A stretch of DNA of 64,000 nt from Rhodopirellula halodulae (GCF_020966775.1 NZ_JAJKFV010000029.1:613001-677000); one strand, 5' to 3'. Numbered from the stretch's first letter, positions 17,411 to 28,674 are shown. Notes: generated from the letters alone by a model not told the origin. Translations and numbers: made by a program.

Positions 17411-19903
17411 TCAGGTCAGCGGACGCACGTCCCAAATGTCGTCCGCGTACTGCTGGATCGTGCGGTCGCTGCTGAACCAACCGCTTCCGGCCGTGTTCAG
17501 GATGCTCATTTCGTTCCAGCGATCCGTGTCTTGGTAGGCTTTGCCCACTTCGGCTTGAGCGTCGATGTAGGACCGCAAATCGGCGATGGTGACCCATGGA
17601 TCCTGTGGGCTTCGCAAGCCGCTGGTCAGCAGGTCGAACAACCCGGGGTTGTCCGGGTTGAAGTGACCGCTTTCGAGCAGGTTCATCACGCGAACGATGT
17701 CCTCATCAGCCGCGATGACGTCGTTGGGGCGGTAGTCCTTCTTCAGTTCCGATACTTCTGCCGCATTCAAGCCGAACAAGAAGAAGTTTTCGGCGCCCGC
17801 GTTTTCGCGAATTTCGATATTGGCTCCGTCGAGCGTTCCGATGGTTAAGGCACCGTTCATCATGAATTTCATGTTGCCGGTACCGGAAGCTTCTTTGCCC
17901 GCCGTCGAGATTTGCTCGGACAATTCGGTCGCGGGGCAAATCACTTCCATCGATGAAACGCGGTAGTTCGGGAAGAACACCACCTTCAACAAGTCTTGCG
18001 CGGAAGGATGATTGTTCACCACTTTGGCGACATCGTTGATCAGTTTTACGATTAATTTCGCGACGTGATAGCCAGGAGCAGCTTTGCCGCCGATCAGCAC
18101 ACAACGAGGCACCATGCCGGCCGTCTCGCCGCGAAGAATACGATCGTAGAGGTGGACGATATGCAGAACGTTCAACAACTGACGTTTGTATTCGTGAATT
18201 CGTTTGACTTGCACGTCAAACATGAATGAAGTGTTGAAACGCACGCCAGTTTCGGCCAGAACCAAGTCTGACAAACGGGCTTTGTTCTCTTGCTTGACGG
18301 CAATCCATTTCTTGCGGAACGCGGCGTCCGTCGCGTAGGGGGCCAAATCTTTGATCTTCGTCAGGTCACGCTGCCAGCCCTCACCGATCGTCTCGTTGAG
18401 TAGATTGCGGAGCCCTGGATTGCAGTGGGACAACCAACGACGCTGAGTCACACCGTTGGTCTTGTTGTTGAACTTACGTGGCCACAACGTGTTGAAGTGT
18501 TTGAACAATCCTGATTCGAGCAGTTGCGTGTGCAAGCCGGCCACACCATTGACGGAGAAACTGCCAACGATTGCCAAGTAAGCCATGCGGATGTGCGGGT
18601 TGTCGCCTTCTTCGATCAGCGACATTTCGCGACGCATCTCGACGTCACCTGGCCATTGCTGGTCGACCAGTTTCAAGAAACGAGCGTTGATCTCGTAGAT
18701 GATTTCCAGCAAGCGAGGCAGCAGACGGCTGAACAATCCGACCGACCATCGCTCCAGTGCTTCGGGCAACAAGGTGTGGTTGGTGTATGCCATGCAGCGC
18801 GTGGTCACGTCCCAGGCGTCGTCCCATTCCAGGCCGTGTTCGTCCATTAGCAAACGCATCAACTCGGGGACAGCACACGCGGGGTGCGTGTCGTTGAGTT
18901 GGAAGCAATTTTTGCGACCGAAGTCCGTGAAGTCTTCGCCGTTCTGTTCGACCCATCGTTCGATGACGTCTTGCAACGATGCGGAGACAAGGAAGTACTG
19001 CTGTTTCAGACGCAATTCCTTTCCGTTTTCGCTGGCATCGTTGGGGTACAGAACCATTGAAATCTGTTCAGCGTCGTTCTTTGCCGCGACGGCTTCAGGG
19101 TACGAACCCGCGTTGAACTCGCTGAGGTTGAAGACGTCCGTCGTGGAAGCTTTCCACAATCGCAATGTGTTGACCGTGTCGTTGCGATATCCGGGAACCG
19201 GCATGTCGTATGGCACCGCCAGCACGTCGTGCGAATCGACCAGACGAGGACGCAGAGTTCCGTGTTCGTCGTAGTAGTTTTCCGTGCGGCCGTAGAAACG
19301 TACCCGGCGGGTGTCTTCGGGACGTTTGATTTCCCAGGGGTTGCCGTCACGGAGCCAACGATCGGGGTCCTCGACTTGTCGACCGTCTTCGATGTGCTGG
19401 TGGAACATGCCGTATTCGTAGCGGATGCCATATCCAACCACGGGAAGTTGTAGGTTGGCACAACTATCCAGGAAGCATGCTGCCAAGCGACCCAAACCGC
19501 CGTTGCCGAGACCCGCGTCGAGTTCCTTGTCAGCGACTTCTTCCATGCTAACGCCATAGGCACGCAGCGCTTTGCGGACGTCTTCGTCCAGTTCCAGGTT
19601 TTCAACAGCGTTGGTTAGCGAGCGGCCAATCAAGAACTCGAGCGAGAGATAGTAAACCTTGCGGTCTTTGCTGAGACAGGTTTTCTTCCAGGTGTCGCGC
19701 CAGATAGGGACCAAGCGATCTCGAACGGCAATGGCGAGGGCTTGATAGAGGTACTCGCTGTTCTGTTTGTCAGTGTCTTCACCGGTGAAATCGTGTCCCA
19801 ACGTGATCGTTAGGTGACGAGCCAATTCCGAAGGAAGCTCAGAAAGTGGAAACGAGTTGTCAGTCGGAGAAGCATTCGGCGGAGCGGAAAGCGTGTTGGA
19901 CAT
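17411..19903 (-). CDS. glgP: Glycogen phosphorylase
   Basis: 830 residues, normal for the maltodextrin/glycogen phosphorylase family. It releases glucose-1-phosphate from glycogen using a pyridoxal phosphate bound to K679 in EASGTGNMKFMMNG. The N-terminus has the typical GNGGLGRLAACFLDS and YGIRYEYGMF stretches. It is a single gene here, without other glycogen genes. A shared terminator lies behind it. Confidence 0.97.
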   Translation of the reverse strand: MSNTLSAPPNASPTDNSFPLSELPSELARHLTITLGHDFTGEDTDKQNSEYLYQALAIAVRDRLVPIWRDTWKKTCLSKDRKVYYLSLEFLIGRSLTNAVENLELDEDVRKALRAYGVSMEEVADKELDAGLGNGGLGRLAACFLDSCANLQLPVVGYGIRYEYGMFHQHIEDGRQVEDPDRWLRDGNPWEIKRPEDTRRVRFYGRTENYYDEHGTLRPRLVDSHDVLAVPYDMPVPGYRNDTVNTLRLWKASTTDVFNLSEFNAGSYPEAVAAKNDAEQISMVLYPNDASENGKELRLKQQYFLVSASLQDVIERWVEQNGEDFTDFGRKNCFQLNDTHPACAVPELMRLLMDEHGLEWDDAWDVTTRCMAYTNHTLLPEALERWSVGLFSRLLPRLLEIIYEINARFLKLVDQQWPGDVEMRREMSLIEEGDNPHIRMAYLAIVGSFSVNGVAGLHTQLLESGLFKHFNTLWPRKFNNKTNGVTQRRWLSHCNPGLRNLLNETIGEGWQRDLTKIKDLAPYATDAAFRKKWIAVKQENKARLSDLVLAETGVRFNTSFMFDVQVKRIHEYKRQLLNVLHIVHLYDRILRGETAGMVPRCVLIGGKAAPGYHVAKLIVKLINDVAKVVNNHPSAQDLLKVVFFPNYRVSSMEVICPATELSEQISTAGKEASGTGNMKFMMNGALTIGTLDGANIEIRENAGAENFFLFGLNAAEVSELKKDYRPNDVIAADEDIVRVMNLLESGHFNPDNPGLFDLLTSGLRSPQDPWVTIADLRSYIDAQAEVGKAYQDTDRWNEMSILNTAGSGWFSSDRTIQQYADDIWDVRPLT

Positions 19904-20315
19904 CGATTTTCAACGTTTCTAAGGATGAGACTAGAAGCCGGGAGTATATCGGTGCGATAAGGCAGAGCCAATCTAGATCGGCTCACCGATTGGTTCACTT
20001 GAGGTGCTCAATGCGATCTTTCCTGGCCGGCAATTTGGGAGGACTGGGCTGAGCAGGGGTTGTTAGAGGAGCCGATCGTCCCCCAAGGTTCCCACAATGT
20101 CATCGGCACGGGCCGCCAAATGCGGCCAGCCCCAGTGCATCATCGGTCAGCCCGACGGCAAAGATTTTTTCAACATTTTGGAATTCCAGCGACTTTCCAA
20201 TCGGGAAGACGAGTCACTTAGAAAAAATGCGTGAAACTAAGACTACGGCGAGACCGTCACCGTTGGGCTCCGCCGCTCATCGACGGCAGGCAGATCGCGT
20301 CTGGTTAGGCAGTTA
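19904..20315. other. Intergenic region downstream of the orphan giant gene
   Basis: 412 bp between two minus-strand genes. It must include the glgP promoter. I see no coding frame, strong hairpin or repeat; only a weak GGCCGC/GCGGCC inverted repeat near 20110. Confidence 0.5.
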
Positions 20316-23300
20316 TCAGGACTTGCGACGTTTCATGTGAGGCAACCGGCGTCCCTGAGTTTGGGCCGTGGTGAGCTGCGTTTGCAAATCGTCCAGCGTC
20401 AGGGGGCTGACCGGAATGGTCATCAATTCCTGCGGGTCGATTTCGCTGATCAAATTTTGCTTGCCAATTTTTTCGACTTCGTCCTCCAGGGCACTGAGCC
20501 ACGGCGGGAGATCCAGTCCGACACCGACGGGAGTCCGAGAAAGCTCACTGGCTTGAGCTTCCAACTGGTCGAATGCGGTGCTCTGTCGGTTGGCCTCGGC
20601 GTCGTTCATGGCGGGTTCAACCAAGGAACGCATTCGGTCGATGGTCATTGGCTGAACAAAGCGTTCTTCGATGCGATCCGCGATGGTTGGCATTCGCATC
20701 GAATGACGACGTTGAAGTTCGCGAAGCTTTTGAACGTACAACTCCGCTTCGGCGGCGATGCGTTCATTCAAACTTTCACGCCAAGCCAGCGAAGCTTTGT
20801 CGAGTCCCAGTCTCACCAGGACCTCATGAGTCCACATGATGGGTTTGAGGTTCCAAGCCACGCGTTCGTAGCGGGTGCGGAGACGTAAAAAGTCCAGGAA
20901 GGTATAGATCAATTCACCACGATCACTTTGGGTCGTGGTGCTGTTGTAATCCTGGTACTCCGCGTGGTGATCCAGCAATGATTCAAACACCAACGTGATC
21001 CAACGCGACGCTTCGGCGATCTTGATCTTGCCGATTTCTAGATCTCGGAAGAGTTGCGTGTCTTCCAACAGGTCGTCGCCATCGGTCATGGCTCGTTCCA
21101 GCCACGAGGAAACGTCTTGGTGCAAGACGGCTCGAACATTGCTCAGTTGCAGGAAACCCTGCGTGAAGATTGGGTCGCCGTACAGCTGGATGAACTCCAC
21201 CAAACGTTCCCACTTGGCCGGATCACTGACGGCTTCCAAGGGCGAAAGACGTAGCGTTTGGCTGTGTGCCAACCAACTGCCCAGCATTGTTTCCGTCAAT
21301 CGTTCCAGTAACGGGATCAAGCGGTCCGCAATGGCGTCTTGATCGGTCACGCTGAGTTCACGCGAAACCGTTGAGGGATCGACCGGGGCAGGGGAGGGCG
21401 GTTCACCGGCAGTCGAGTGCAGGACGGCCTGGGCGATGGAGCTGACCAGTGATCGATATCCCGCTCGGTACAGGCCGTCGAATTCCGTGACGGCTCCAGC
21501 ACCTATGGGGTGCCGTTGTTCCATTTGTCGTGCGGTTTCGATCAGTCGACAGGTTTCGGCGAACAGGCCGCGGCGAGGCAACCAGTGCAACAAGTGACGC
21601 AGCACTCGTTCTCGCAGACGTGTGACATAGATCTTGACCGGGTCGCCACCGCGAGAAAGCGGGATGTAGAGCAGACTGCGGTTTAGGATTGCGTCGATGA
21701 ATGTGGGGAAGCGTTCGCGGGCTCGATCCGAATCGCCAGCGATCAACGACGAGAACAACTCGATGGCCCCCGCGTCATCTTCGGCGAATTCTTCACCGAC
21801 GTCCCCTGGCAGCTTTCCTTGCATTGCACCGAGTGCACTGGCGATCAAGCGCCGAGCGTCGGCCATTTCAACCGCCGTCGTAATCACCCGCTCCATCAAA
21901 CTGTCACGCAGGACCCGGCGGCGATCGTAGATCCGCATGGAATCTTTGTCTGTGCCGGCGGGCTTGATCTTGTAGGAACGCACATCGCTGAGCAGCTCCA
22001 GCAATCCAATGCGGTTGGCGACCGCGCGCCGTGCCCAAGCGGACAGGGCTTCAATTTGTTGCTGACGGTGGCTGGGAGCAAACTCGGGTGACGATGGCGG
22101 TGTTTCCTGGTTGGCATGAATTTCCGTCAACGCGACGTCGGCGCCGACGGCCCACATGCGTGCCAGTGATTGCAGGAAATCCAAACGGCATGCCAGTCGT
22201 TTCACTTCCGCTTCCAATTCATCGACGCTGCTGCTGTTGCTGCTCGTGTCGAAGATGGAGCCTTCATTGCCATCGTCGGTTGTGTCGCGGTAGCTGACGT
22301 TTTCATACGCCGCGTCGAACAAGCCTTCGTCTTCGTCCTCAGGCTGGTCAAAGGGATTTTCGTTGGCGTTCGCCAATTCTTGTTCCCATTCATCGCGAGG
22401 TCGCGACGGTGATTCATCGTCACCACATTCAAAACGTGGGGCGGACCAAAACGATTCAGCGTTGGCTTCTAAGTAGTCAAAGAACTTGTTGACGCGTGGC
22501 CACAGAGCCGCCGCGTCGTCACGCATGTGGGCTCGCAGTTGAAGCAACCACCGTTCGGCCAAACGCGGCAGCGAATTTGCACCGCTACGAAGTCCGACTC
22601 GGTCGGCTTGCCCCAACCAGTGAATCAGCAAGGCCTGCGCTGGGATGAAATCCTTTCGTTCCAGCAATGCCGAGATGACCAGCATGTAGGCTCGCGGTGA
22701 ATCGAACAGATCGGCGTGCGGTGCCCAAAAAGCGATGTCGCCGCGTTGGGCGCCGCCGCGGTGCCAAAGCCGGAGAGCTTGCGCGACCAAACGTGCTGAT
22801 TCGTAGGATTCCCAGGGATCGGTGGCTTCGACCGATTCTACGGTGTGGGCCGCGAAAGTTCGCCACCACTGGGCGATATCGCGGTATTGACGATCCATCC
22901 GCTCGTAGGACGCTTCGTCGTCGCGTGCGGCGGCTTCGCTCCACACGCGAGCGATGTAGCCAAACAAGTTCTCGATGATGTACAGCAGCTCGTCGAGTCG
23001 GCTGTCATGGATCGAGTTTTCGATTCCCGGATACAAGCTGAAGTTGCCCGTGAACCCGAGGATATCCCAAGGGTCCATTAACGCACCGCATTCAATGGCG
23101 CGACGGATCAGGTCGAAGGTTTGCTCGGGCACTTCCACCGAATCCGCGAATCGATCGGTGCGGAGGGCGCGAAGTCCCAACGTCATGCCGCAATCGATGC
23201 GGCACATCAAACGGGCGGAGGCGGCGGGAACCACGTCGGCTTGTTTGGTCGCGGAATCGGGGTAGCCAAGTCTTGCGTAGATCCGTGCAAGTTGAACATG

Positions 23301-24509
23301 TTGAAGCTGGATGGCTCGTCTGCGAGCCAAAGCGGCGTTCAAGTTTTGTCGTGCCGCCCCAAATGGTTGGTGACGCGTTTTGACTTCGTCGAGCAACCTT
23401 TGGCCGTGTGAACCGCCGATTTGAGAGATTCGCCAGTTGTAGAACTCGTCCCTGAAATTCGCGATCGGCACCATCAGCGAACGCAGCGTGACATCACTGC
23501 TGTAGCAGGCGGGACCCCAGCCGGAAATGCCAGACGCCATCAGCATCGTGCCTGCCAACACGGAGGCCGCTTCCTCGAGCAATTCATCGCGAGACAGATC
23601 CGGTGTCTCTTCGACTCGGGCCAGCAACGAATCGAGCGTCACGCTGCGAAGGATGAATCGATCGTAACGACCTTCTGAATCAATCGCGTGCTCATCCCAA
23701 CCGCCGAAGTGATAGTTGGGACGGCGATTGACCGGATGGTCAAAGTCGTAGGCTCGAGGATCTAAACACAATTCACGAAGTTGGTTGGGATCCATCGCGG
23801 CCGCGCGAAGGATGTCCTCCGGGGCCTCTTCGATCGCTCGAACCGCACGTTCGATCAATTCTCGATAGGGACCGGCGGTGATCCCGGCACCCTGAACCAT
23901 CTGCGGGATGGGACGCACAAATTCGTGCGCGTACGGCTGGCACGACCGGTTTTCCAGCACGGCCACCGGACGGTAGCCAACGTAATCGTTCAGCGTTGTG
24001 ATGATCTGATGCAGGCGTTCTGATTCTTCGTCAACGCTGCTGATACTTTCGTCTTCGCCGATCTGCTGCACCATTACTTCGGCGCAGCGCCCCAGGAAGA
24101 AACCGTTGAACAACAACTCGGGCGGTTGGTGGAACAGCAGGTCGCGGTGAAAGTCCAGGTAGGTGGGAAGCAAACCCGACCAGAGCAGGTTGATCAATCC
24201 AAGTGCGCGATCCACGTTGGCGAACGCGGACGATTCTTTTCGCAGAGCGTGAGTGGCTTCTTCCAGCCAGTCTCGCATGATCAGGAAAGGTGGCGGCCCG
24301 TTGAGAACGTCGCCACCGGAGGCTTCGTCATGAACTTTGTTCCAAGCCGTGAACACCGACGTGGGTGCTGGTCCGGAGGAGAAGTTCAGATAGCCGACCA
24401 GGGATTGAAGTGCACCTCGAGCGTCCTGCGAAGGTGGCGGCCAAGCTGCGGCGGCCAATTGATGGTCGGGCAGGTTGCCATCGGGTTCGCGGGACGAGGG
24501 GGCGGGCAT
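20316..24509 (-). CDS. Very large uncharacterised protein
   Basis: 1,397 residues from ATG 24509; an open extension of 40 residues upstream is proline/cysteine-rich and less likely. No family recognised. The sequence is mostly helical and charged, with an acidic low-complexity stretch (ENPFDQPEDEDEGLFD, then DTSSNSSS) near the middle. No signal peptide, membrane segment or catalytic motif is evident. Two tryptophan/leucine-rich helical blocks look like solenoid or scaffold repeats. Its final residues are basic (LPHMKRRKS). It lies between glgP and a histone-like gene, suggesting a phylum-specific cytoplasmic structural protein. The last point is a guess. Confidence 0.75.
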   Translation of the reverse strand: MPAPSSREPDGNLPDHQLAAAAWPPPSQDARGALQSLVGYLNFSSGPAPTSVFTAWNKVHDEASGGDVLNGPPPFLIMRDWLEEATHALRKESSAFANVDRALGLINLLWSGLLPTYLDFHRDLLFHQPPELLFNGFFLGRCAEVMVQQIGEDESISSVDEESERLHQIITTLNDYVGYRPVAVLENRSCQPYAHEFVRPIPQMVQGAGITAGPYRELIERAVRAIEEAPEDILRAAAMDPNQLRELCLDPRAYDFDHPVNRRPNYHFGGWDEHAIDSEGRYDRFILRSVTLDSLLARVEETPDLSRDELLEEAASVLAGTMLMASGISGWGPACYSSDVTLRSLMVPIANFRDEFYNWRISQIGGSHGQRLLDEVKTRHQPFGAARQNLNAALARRRAIQLQHVQLARIYARLGYPDSATKQADVVPAASARLMCRIDCGMTLGLRALRTDRFADSVEVPEQTFDLIRRAIECGALMDPWDILGFTGNFSLYPGIENSIHDSRLDELLYIIENLFGYIARVWSEAAARDDEASYERMDRQYRDIAQWWRTFAAHTVESVEATDPWESYESARLVAQALRLWHRGGAQRGDIAFWAPHADLFDSPRAYMLVISALLERKDFIPAQALLIHWLGQADRVGLRSGANSLPRLAERWLLQLRAHMRDDAAALWPRVNKFFDYLEANAESFWSAPRFECGDDESPSRPRDEWEQELANANENPFDQPEDEDEGLFDAAYENVSYRDTTDDGNEGSIFDTSSNSSSVDELEAEVKRLACRLDFLQSLARMWAVGADVALTEIHANQETPPSSPEFAPSHRQQQIEALSAWARRAVANRIGLLELLSDVRSYKIKPAGTDKDSMRIYDRRRVLRDSLMERVITTAVEMADARRLIASALGAMQGKLPGDVGEEFAEDDAGAIELFSSLIAGDSDRARERFPTFIDAILNRSLLYIPLSRGGDPVKIYVTRLRERVLRHLLHWLPRRGLFAETCRLIETARQMEQRHPIGAGAVTEFDGLYRAGYRSLVSSIAQAVLHSTAGEPPSPAPVDPSTVSRELSVTDQDAIADRLIPLLERLTETMLGSWLAHSQTLRLSPLEAVSDPAKWERLVEFIQLYGDPIFTQGFLQLSNVRAVLHQDVSSWLERAMTDGDDLLEDTQLFRDLEIGKIKIAEASRWITLVFESLLDHHAEYQDYNSTTTQSDRGELIYTFLDFLRLRTRYERVAWNLKPIMWTHEVLVRLGLDKASLAWRESLNERIAAEAELYVQKLRELQRRHSMRMPTIADRIEERFVQPMTIDRMRSLVEPAMNDAEANRQSTAFDQLEAQASELSRTPVGVGLDLPPWLSALEDEVEKIGKQNLISEIDPQELMTIPVSPLTLDDLQTQLTTAQTQGRRLPHMKRRKS
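21385..21404 (+). repeat. KOPS-type G-rich repeat, plus orientation
   Basis: Two GGGNAGGG octamers (21386, 21391) followed by CGGTTC. Lies inside the minus-strand giant gene, read as EPPSPAP. Confidence 0.7.
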
Positions 24510-24635
24510 CGAGGGAACCAGAGATTTTGGAAGGCAGGACGTTTGGTGGGTTGGACGGCATTTTGGGGCACATGCCGAATCTGTCGAGGGGCGCGGGAAA
24601 ACACTTGATTTTCCCGGCCGCTCAAGCAAACGTTT

Positions 24636-24965
24636 TCAGCTCTTCTTCTTTGCTTTTTTGACCGATTTCTTCGCGGTCTTCTTCGTCGATTTCTTCACCG
24701 ACTTTTTGACCGATTTCTTCGCGGCCTTTTTGACGGACTTCTTTGCCGCCTTGGCTTTCACTGCCTTCTTAACGCTCTTCTTCGCCGACTTTTTGACGGA
24801 CTTTTTGACCGATTTCTTTTTGGATCGAGCGGGTTGTGACTTGGTTGTCTTGGTGGATTTCTTGGCCACTTTTTTAGCGGTCTTTTTACGAGCGGGGGCG
24901 CCACCGAAAGCGGCGTCCCAGCCCTCGGCGTACTTTTCGTTGGTGCCTGTGCGCAGAATCGTCAT
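24636..24965 (-). CDS. Lysine-rich histone H1-like protein
   Basis: 109 residues. The first 22 (MTILRTGTNEKYAEGWDAAF) are ordinary. From residue 26 the protein is a near-continuous tract of KKSVKK, KKTAKK and KKSAKK units, like the C-terminal tail of eukaryotic histone H1 and bacterial AlgP/Hc1-type proteins. It should bind DNA or RNA nonspecifically and compact the nucleoid. The repeats make the DNA prone to slippage, so length may vary between strains. It starts 40 bp past the ettA terminator. Confidence 0.85.
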   Translation of the reverse strand: MTILRTGTNEKYAEGWDAAFGGAPARKKTAKKVAKKSTKTTKSQPARSKKKSVKKSVKKSAKKSVKKAVKAKAAKKSVKKAAKKSVKKSVKKSTKKTAKKSVKKAKKKS

Positions 24966-25005
24966 GAATTTGGAAAGGTGAAAGGAAACAGATAGAAAAA
25001 AAGGA

Positions 25006-25031
25006 GCCGTCCGCGGTCATTCGCGGACGGC
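25006..25031 (-). terminator. Intrinsic terminator of ettA
   Basis: On the minus strand, stem GCCGTCCGCG / CGCGGACGGC with a 6-nt loop is followed by TCC and seven Ts (24996-25002). It lies directly behind the ettA stop and isolates the histone-like gene. Confidence 0.9.
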
Positions 25032-25049
25032 AGCGATCGCGAAACTGAA

Positions 25050-26729
25050 TCAGCTCGCGTGAATGCTCTTGTATCGAGTTTTGGGTGAGTCATCGTCGAC
25101 GTCTTCACCCATGCGTTCACGACGATTGCGTTCGTAGGTGTCGAAGTTGCCTTCGCACCAAACCACTTTTCCGTCGCCTTCGAACGCAAGGATATGGGTT
25201 GCGAGTCGATCCAGGAACCAGCGGTCGTGCGATGTCACCACCACGCAACCCGCGAAGTTGGCGATGGCTTCTTCCAAAGCACGCAAGGTATCCACATCGA
25301 GGTCGTTGGTTGGTTCGTCCAACAGCAAGACGTTGCAGCCTTTGCGAAGCAGCGATGCCAGGTGGACTCGGTTGCGTTCACCACCGGACAGCACGCCAAC
25401 TTTCTTTTCTTGGTCGGGGCCTTTGAAATTGAAGCGAGACACATACGAGCGGGCATGCATGACTTTGCCGCCCATTTCAAACGTGTCGTGACCGCCGCTG
25501 ATTTCTTGGTAGATCGTCTTTTCTGGATCGAGTTTGTCGCGGGACTGATCGACGTAACCCAGGTCGACGGTTTCACCGACTTTGATCTCGCCCGCGTCCA
25601 CGGGTTCTTGTCCCGTCAACATCTTGAACAACGTCGTTTTGCCAGCACCGTTGGGACCGATGATGCCAACGATTCCTCCGGGTGGCAGTCGGAAGTTCAT
25701 GTCTTCCATCAAAGTCTTTTCGCCAAACGCTTTGTTGACGTGATGAGCTTCGATGACCAATGAGCCCAGGTGTTTGCCCGATGGAATTTGGATTTCCAAG
25801 TCGTCGGGACGATCTTCGAACTGTTCGGCCGACATTTGTTCGTAAGCCTTGATCCGTGCTTTGGATTTGGCTTGGCGAGCCTTGGGGCTCATGCGAATCC
25901 ATTCCAATTCGCGAGCGAGGTTCTTTTCGCGAGCCTTCTGCTGACGCTCTTCCAGCGCCATTCGCTTGGCACGTGATTCCAGCCACGCGGTGTAGTTGCC
26001 TTCGAATGGGATGCCGCGACCGCGGTCCACTTCGAGGATCCACTGAGCCACGTTGTCCAGGAAGTAACGATCGTGGGTGACGGCCACCACGGTGCCGGGG
26101 TAACTGGCAAGGTGTTGTTCCAACCACGAAACCGATTCGGCGTCCAAGTGGTTGGTTGGTTCGTCGAGCAGCAGCAGGTCAGGTTGGCGGATCAGCAATT
26201 GGCAAAGCGCTACGCGGCGTTTTTCACCACCGGAGAGGTTGGTGATTTCGGCGTCTTTGGGGGGAAGGTTCATGACCGCCATCGACATTTCGACGAAGCG
26301 ATCCAGTTCCCACAGGTTGTTGGCGTCGATGACGTCTTGCAGGGTCGCCATCTCGTCGCAGAGTTTCTGCATTTCGTCGTCGTCGATGACTTCACCGAGC
26401 AGACCGCTGATCTCGTTGTAGCGATCCACGATGGCTTGACGTTCGGCGACGGCTTCTTGAACGTTCTCAAAAACGGTCTTGGTTGGGTCCAGTGGCGGTT
26501 CCTGTTGCAGGTAGCCGACGGTGAACCCTTTGCCCAGTCGCGCTGTGCCTTCAAACTCGGTGTCCATGCCGGCCATGATTTTGAGCAGCGTGGATTTACC
26601 GGCACCATTGGGTCCGAGGACACCGATTTTGGCACCGGGATAGAACGCCAAGTTGACGTTTTCGAGGACCTTGCGTTGACCGTGTTTCTTGGTCAGGTCG
26701 ATGATTTGGTAAATGAATTGTCCGGCCAT
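25050..26729 (-). CDS. ettA: Energy-dependent translational throttle protein EttA
   Basis: 559 residues from ATG 26729; the open frame extends upstream to 27056 but the family begins at [17 protein letters not shown]. It is an ABC-F ATPase that binds the ribosomal E site and gates the first elongation steps according to ATP level. Two ABC domains are visible with Walker [10 protein letters not shown] and GPNGAGKTT, signatures LSGGEKRR and LSGGERNR, and the long linker between them with the P-site tRNA interaction arm. The length matches EttA rather than Uup. It follows guaA by 167 bp. Confidence 0.95.
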   Translation of the reverse strand: MAGQFIYQIIDLTKKHGQRKVLENVNLAFYPGAKIGVLGPNGAGKSTLLKIMAGMDTEFEGTARLGKGFTVGYLQQEPPLDPTKTVFENVQEAVAERQAIVDRYNEISGLLGEVIDDDEMQKLCDEMATLQDVIDANNLWELDRFVEMSMAVMNLPPKDAEITNLSGGEKRRVALCQLLIRQPDLLLLDEPTNHLDAESVSWLEQHLASYPGTVVAVTHDRYFLDNVAQWILEVDRGRGIPFEGNYTAWLESRAKRMALEERQQKAREKNLARELEWIRMSPKARQAKSKARIKAYEQMSAEQFEDRPDDLEIQIPSGKHLGSLVIEAHHVNKAFGEKTLMEDMNFRLPPGGIVGIIGPNGAGKTTLFKMLTGQEPVDAGEIKVGETVDLGYVDQSRDKLDPEKTIYQEISGGHDTFEMGGKVMHARSYVSRFNFKGPDQEKKVGVLSGGERNRVHLASLLRKGCNVLLLDEPTNDLDVDTLRALEEAIANFAGCVVVTSHDRWFLDRLATHILAFEGDGKVVWCEGNFDTYERNRRERMGEDVDDDSPKTRYKSIHAS

Positions 26730-26896
26730 GTTTTCGCTTGGAAGGCTGAAGTGAGAGGCGGGGAATGAACGGAAATGGAGGCGATTCCTGCACGGGTCAC
26801 GTTGATTGTGATGTCCGCTTGCATGTGAAAAAAGGAATCGCTGAATTCGTCTTGGTGTGTCGGGGTTTGTGATTGGAAGTTCGCCTGCTTGCGTCA

Positions 26897-28489
26897 TCAC
26901 TCCCATTCGATCGTCGCGGGCGGTTTGCTGCTGATGTCGTAGCAGACTCGGTTCACGCCTTTGACTTCGTTGATGATTCGGGTGCTGATCCGAGCCAGCA
27001 GTTCGTAAGGCAGGTGGCTCCAATCCGCCGTCATGAAGTCGTCGGTGTTGACGCATCGAACGGCAATTGCGTTGTCGTAGGTTCGGGCATCGCCCATCAC
27101 ACCAACGCTTTGCACGGGCAACAGCACGGCAAAGGCTTGGCTGGTGTCGCGGTACAAACCGGCGTTTTCGATCTCTTCGACCACGATTGCGTCGGCTTCA
27201 CGAAGCACTTTCAATTTGTCTCGCGTGACTTCGCCTAAGCAACGCACCGCCAAGCCGGGACCGGGGAAGGGGTGTCGCCAAACCAATTGTTCCGGCAGAC
27301 CCAGTTCGATGCCCAACCGACGAACTTCGTCTTTGAATAAGTCTCGCAGAGGTTCGATTAATTCAAACCCCAATTCTTCCGGAAGCCCACCGACATTGTG
27401 GTGCAGTTTAATGGTGGCGGCGGGGCCGTCTTTGTCAGCACCGCTTTCGATCACATCGGGATAAAGCGTGCCTTGGGCAAGGAAGTGTGCGTCCTCGATT
27501 TTGTTGGCTTCATCTTTGAAGCATTCGATGAACGCGTGTCCGATGCGTCGTCGTTTCTCTTGTGGTTCGTCGATCCCGGCCAAGTCCGCCAAGAAGCGAT
27601 CTTCGGCTTGAACGATGTGCAAGTCGGTTTGGAAGTGGTTGCTGAACTCTTCCAAAACGATTTGTTGTTCGTTCTTACGAAGCAACCCGTTGTCGACCAG
27701 GATGCAAGACAACTGAGGCCCGATGGCTTTGTAGAGCAGTGCGGCGACGACAGAAGAATCCACGCCGCCGGACAGGCCGCAGATGACTCGTTTGTTGCCG
27801 ACTTGCTGACGAATGGATTCGATCGCGGCGTTGGCGAAGTCACCCAGTTTCCAACTGCCGTCGCATCCGCAGACGTCGATCACAAAGTTGCGAAGGATCT
27901 GTCCACCGTGCGGCGTGTGTGTGACTTCGGGGTGGAACTGCATGCCAAACACCGGACGTTCGTTGTGACGAATCGCGGCGTAAGGGCAGGTGGACGTCTT
28001 GGCCATTGCGGTGAACTGATCGGCAATCTGCGAGACCTGGTCACCGTGGCTCATCCAAACTTGTTCGGAATCTTGCATCCCGCGAAAGATCGAATCGCGA
28101 TCCGTGAATTCGCACATCGCTCGGCCGTATTCGCGGCTGGGCGTGTTGTCGACTTTGCCGCCGAGGGCTTGGCAGGCGAGCTGCATGCCGTAGCAAATCC
28201 CAAGCACGGGGATGCCGAGATCAAACAGACCCTCGTCGCACTTCGGCGCGCCTTCTTCGTAAACGCTGTTGGGACCGCCGGAAAGGATGATGCCTTTGGG
28301 TGCCAGTTCGGCGATGCGTTCCGCCGTGATGTCGTGGCGAACAATCTGGCAGTAGACGTTCTGTTCGCGGACGCGGCGAGCGATCAGTTGAGCGTACTGC
28401 GATCCAAAATCGAGCACCAAGATGCGTTGATCGGTGAGCCAGGTTTTTTCAGCGATGGCGGACGAGGTGGTGTTCTCGGGAGAGGTCAT
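26897..28489 (-). CDS. guaA: GMP synthase (glutamine-hydrolysing)
   Basis: 530 residues from ATG 28489. It converts XMP to GMP. The N-terminal class I amidotransferase has the nucleophile cysteine in GICYGMQL and histidine/glutamate in QFHPEVTHT. The ATP pyrophosphatase domain starts with [10 protein letters not shown], and the C-terminal dimerisation domain ends [16 protein letters not shown] further 114 open codons upstream belong to the divergent promoter region. The G-rich repeat octamer at 27264 lies within the conserved HPFPGPG codons, so that one may be coding-driven. Confidence 0.97.
   Translation of the reverse strand: MTSPENTTSSAIAEKTWLTDQRILVLDFGSQYAQLIARRVREQNVYCQIVRHDITAERIAELAPKGIILSGGPNSVYEEGAPKCDEGLFDLGIPVLGICYGMQLACQALGGKVDNTPSREYGRAMCEFTDRDSIFRGMQDSEQVWMSHGDQVSQIADQFTAMAKTSTCPYAAIRHNERPVFGMQFHPEVTHTPHGGQILRNFVIDVCGCDGSWKLGDFANAAIESIRQQVGNKRVICGLSGGVDSSVVAALLYKAIGPQLSCILVDNGLLRKNEQQIVLEEFSNHFQTDLHIVQAEDRFLADLAGIDEPQEKRRRIGHAFIECFKDEANKIEDAHFLAQGTLYPDVIESGADKDGPAATIKLHHNVGGLPEELGFELIEPLRDLFKDEVRRLGIELGLPEQLVWRHPFPGPGLAVRCLGEVTRDKLKVLREADAIVVEEIENAGLYRDTSQAFAVLLPVQSVGVMGDARTYDNAIAVRCVNTDDFMTADWSHLPYELLARISTRIINEVKGVNRVCYDISSKPPATIEWE
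27264..27271 (+). repeat. KOPS octamer, plus orientation
   Basis: GGGAAGGG inside the conserved HPFPGPG codons of guaA. Coding constraint may explain it, but polarity agrees with the series. Confidence 0.45.
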
Positions 28490-28674
28490 CGTGTTCTTGC
28501 CGGATACTAGCGGGAAAAGCCAATGCGGCAGTGTAAAAGAGCAGGGGGGAAACGGGAAAGGGCTAAGGGGATACGAATCAGCCCAGAGACGGAGTCGGAG
28601 GCGAAGGCCGGCCGGCCGGCGTATCCGTTTGGTGCGGCAGGAGCTTCTGTCTAGATACGGGCGGGCACCACAGA

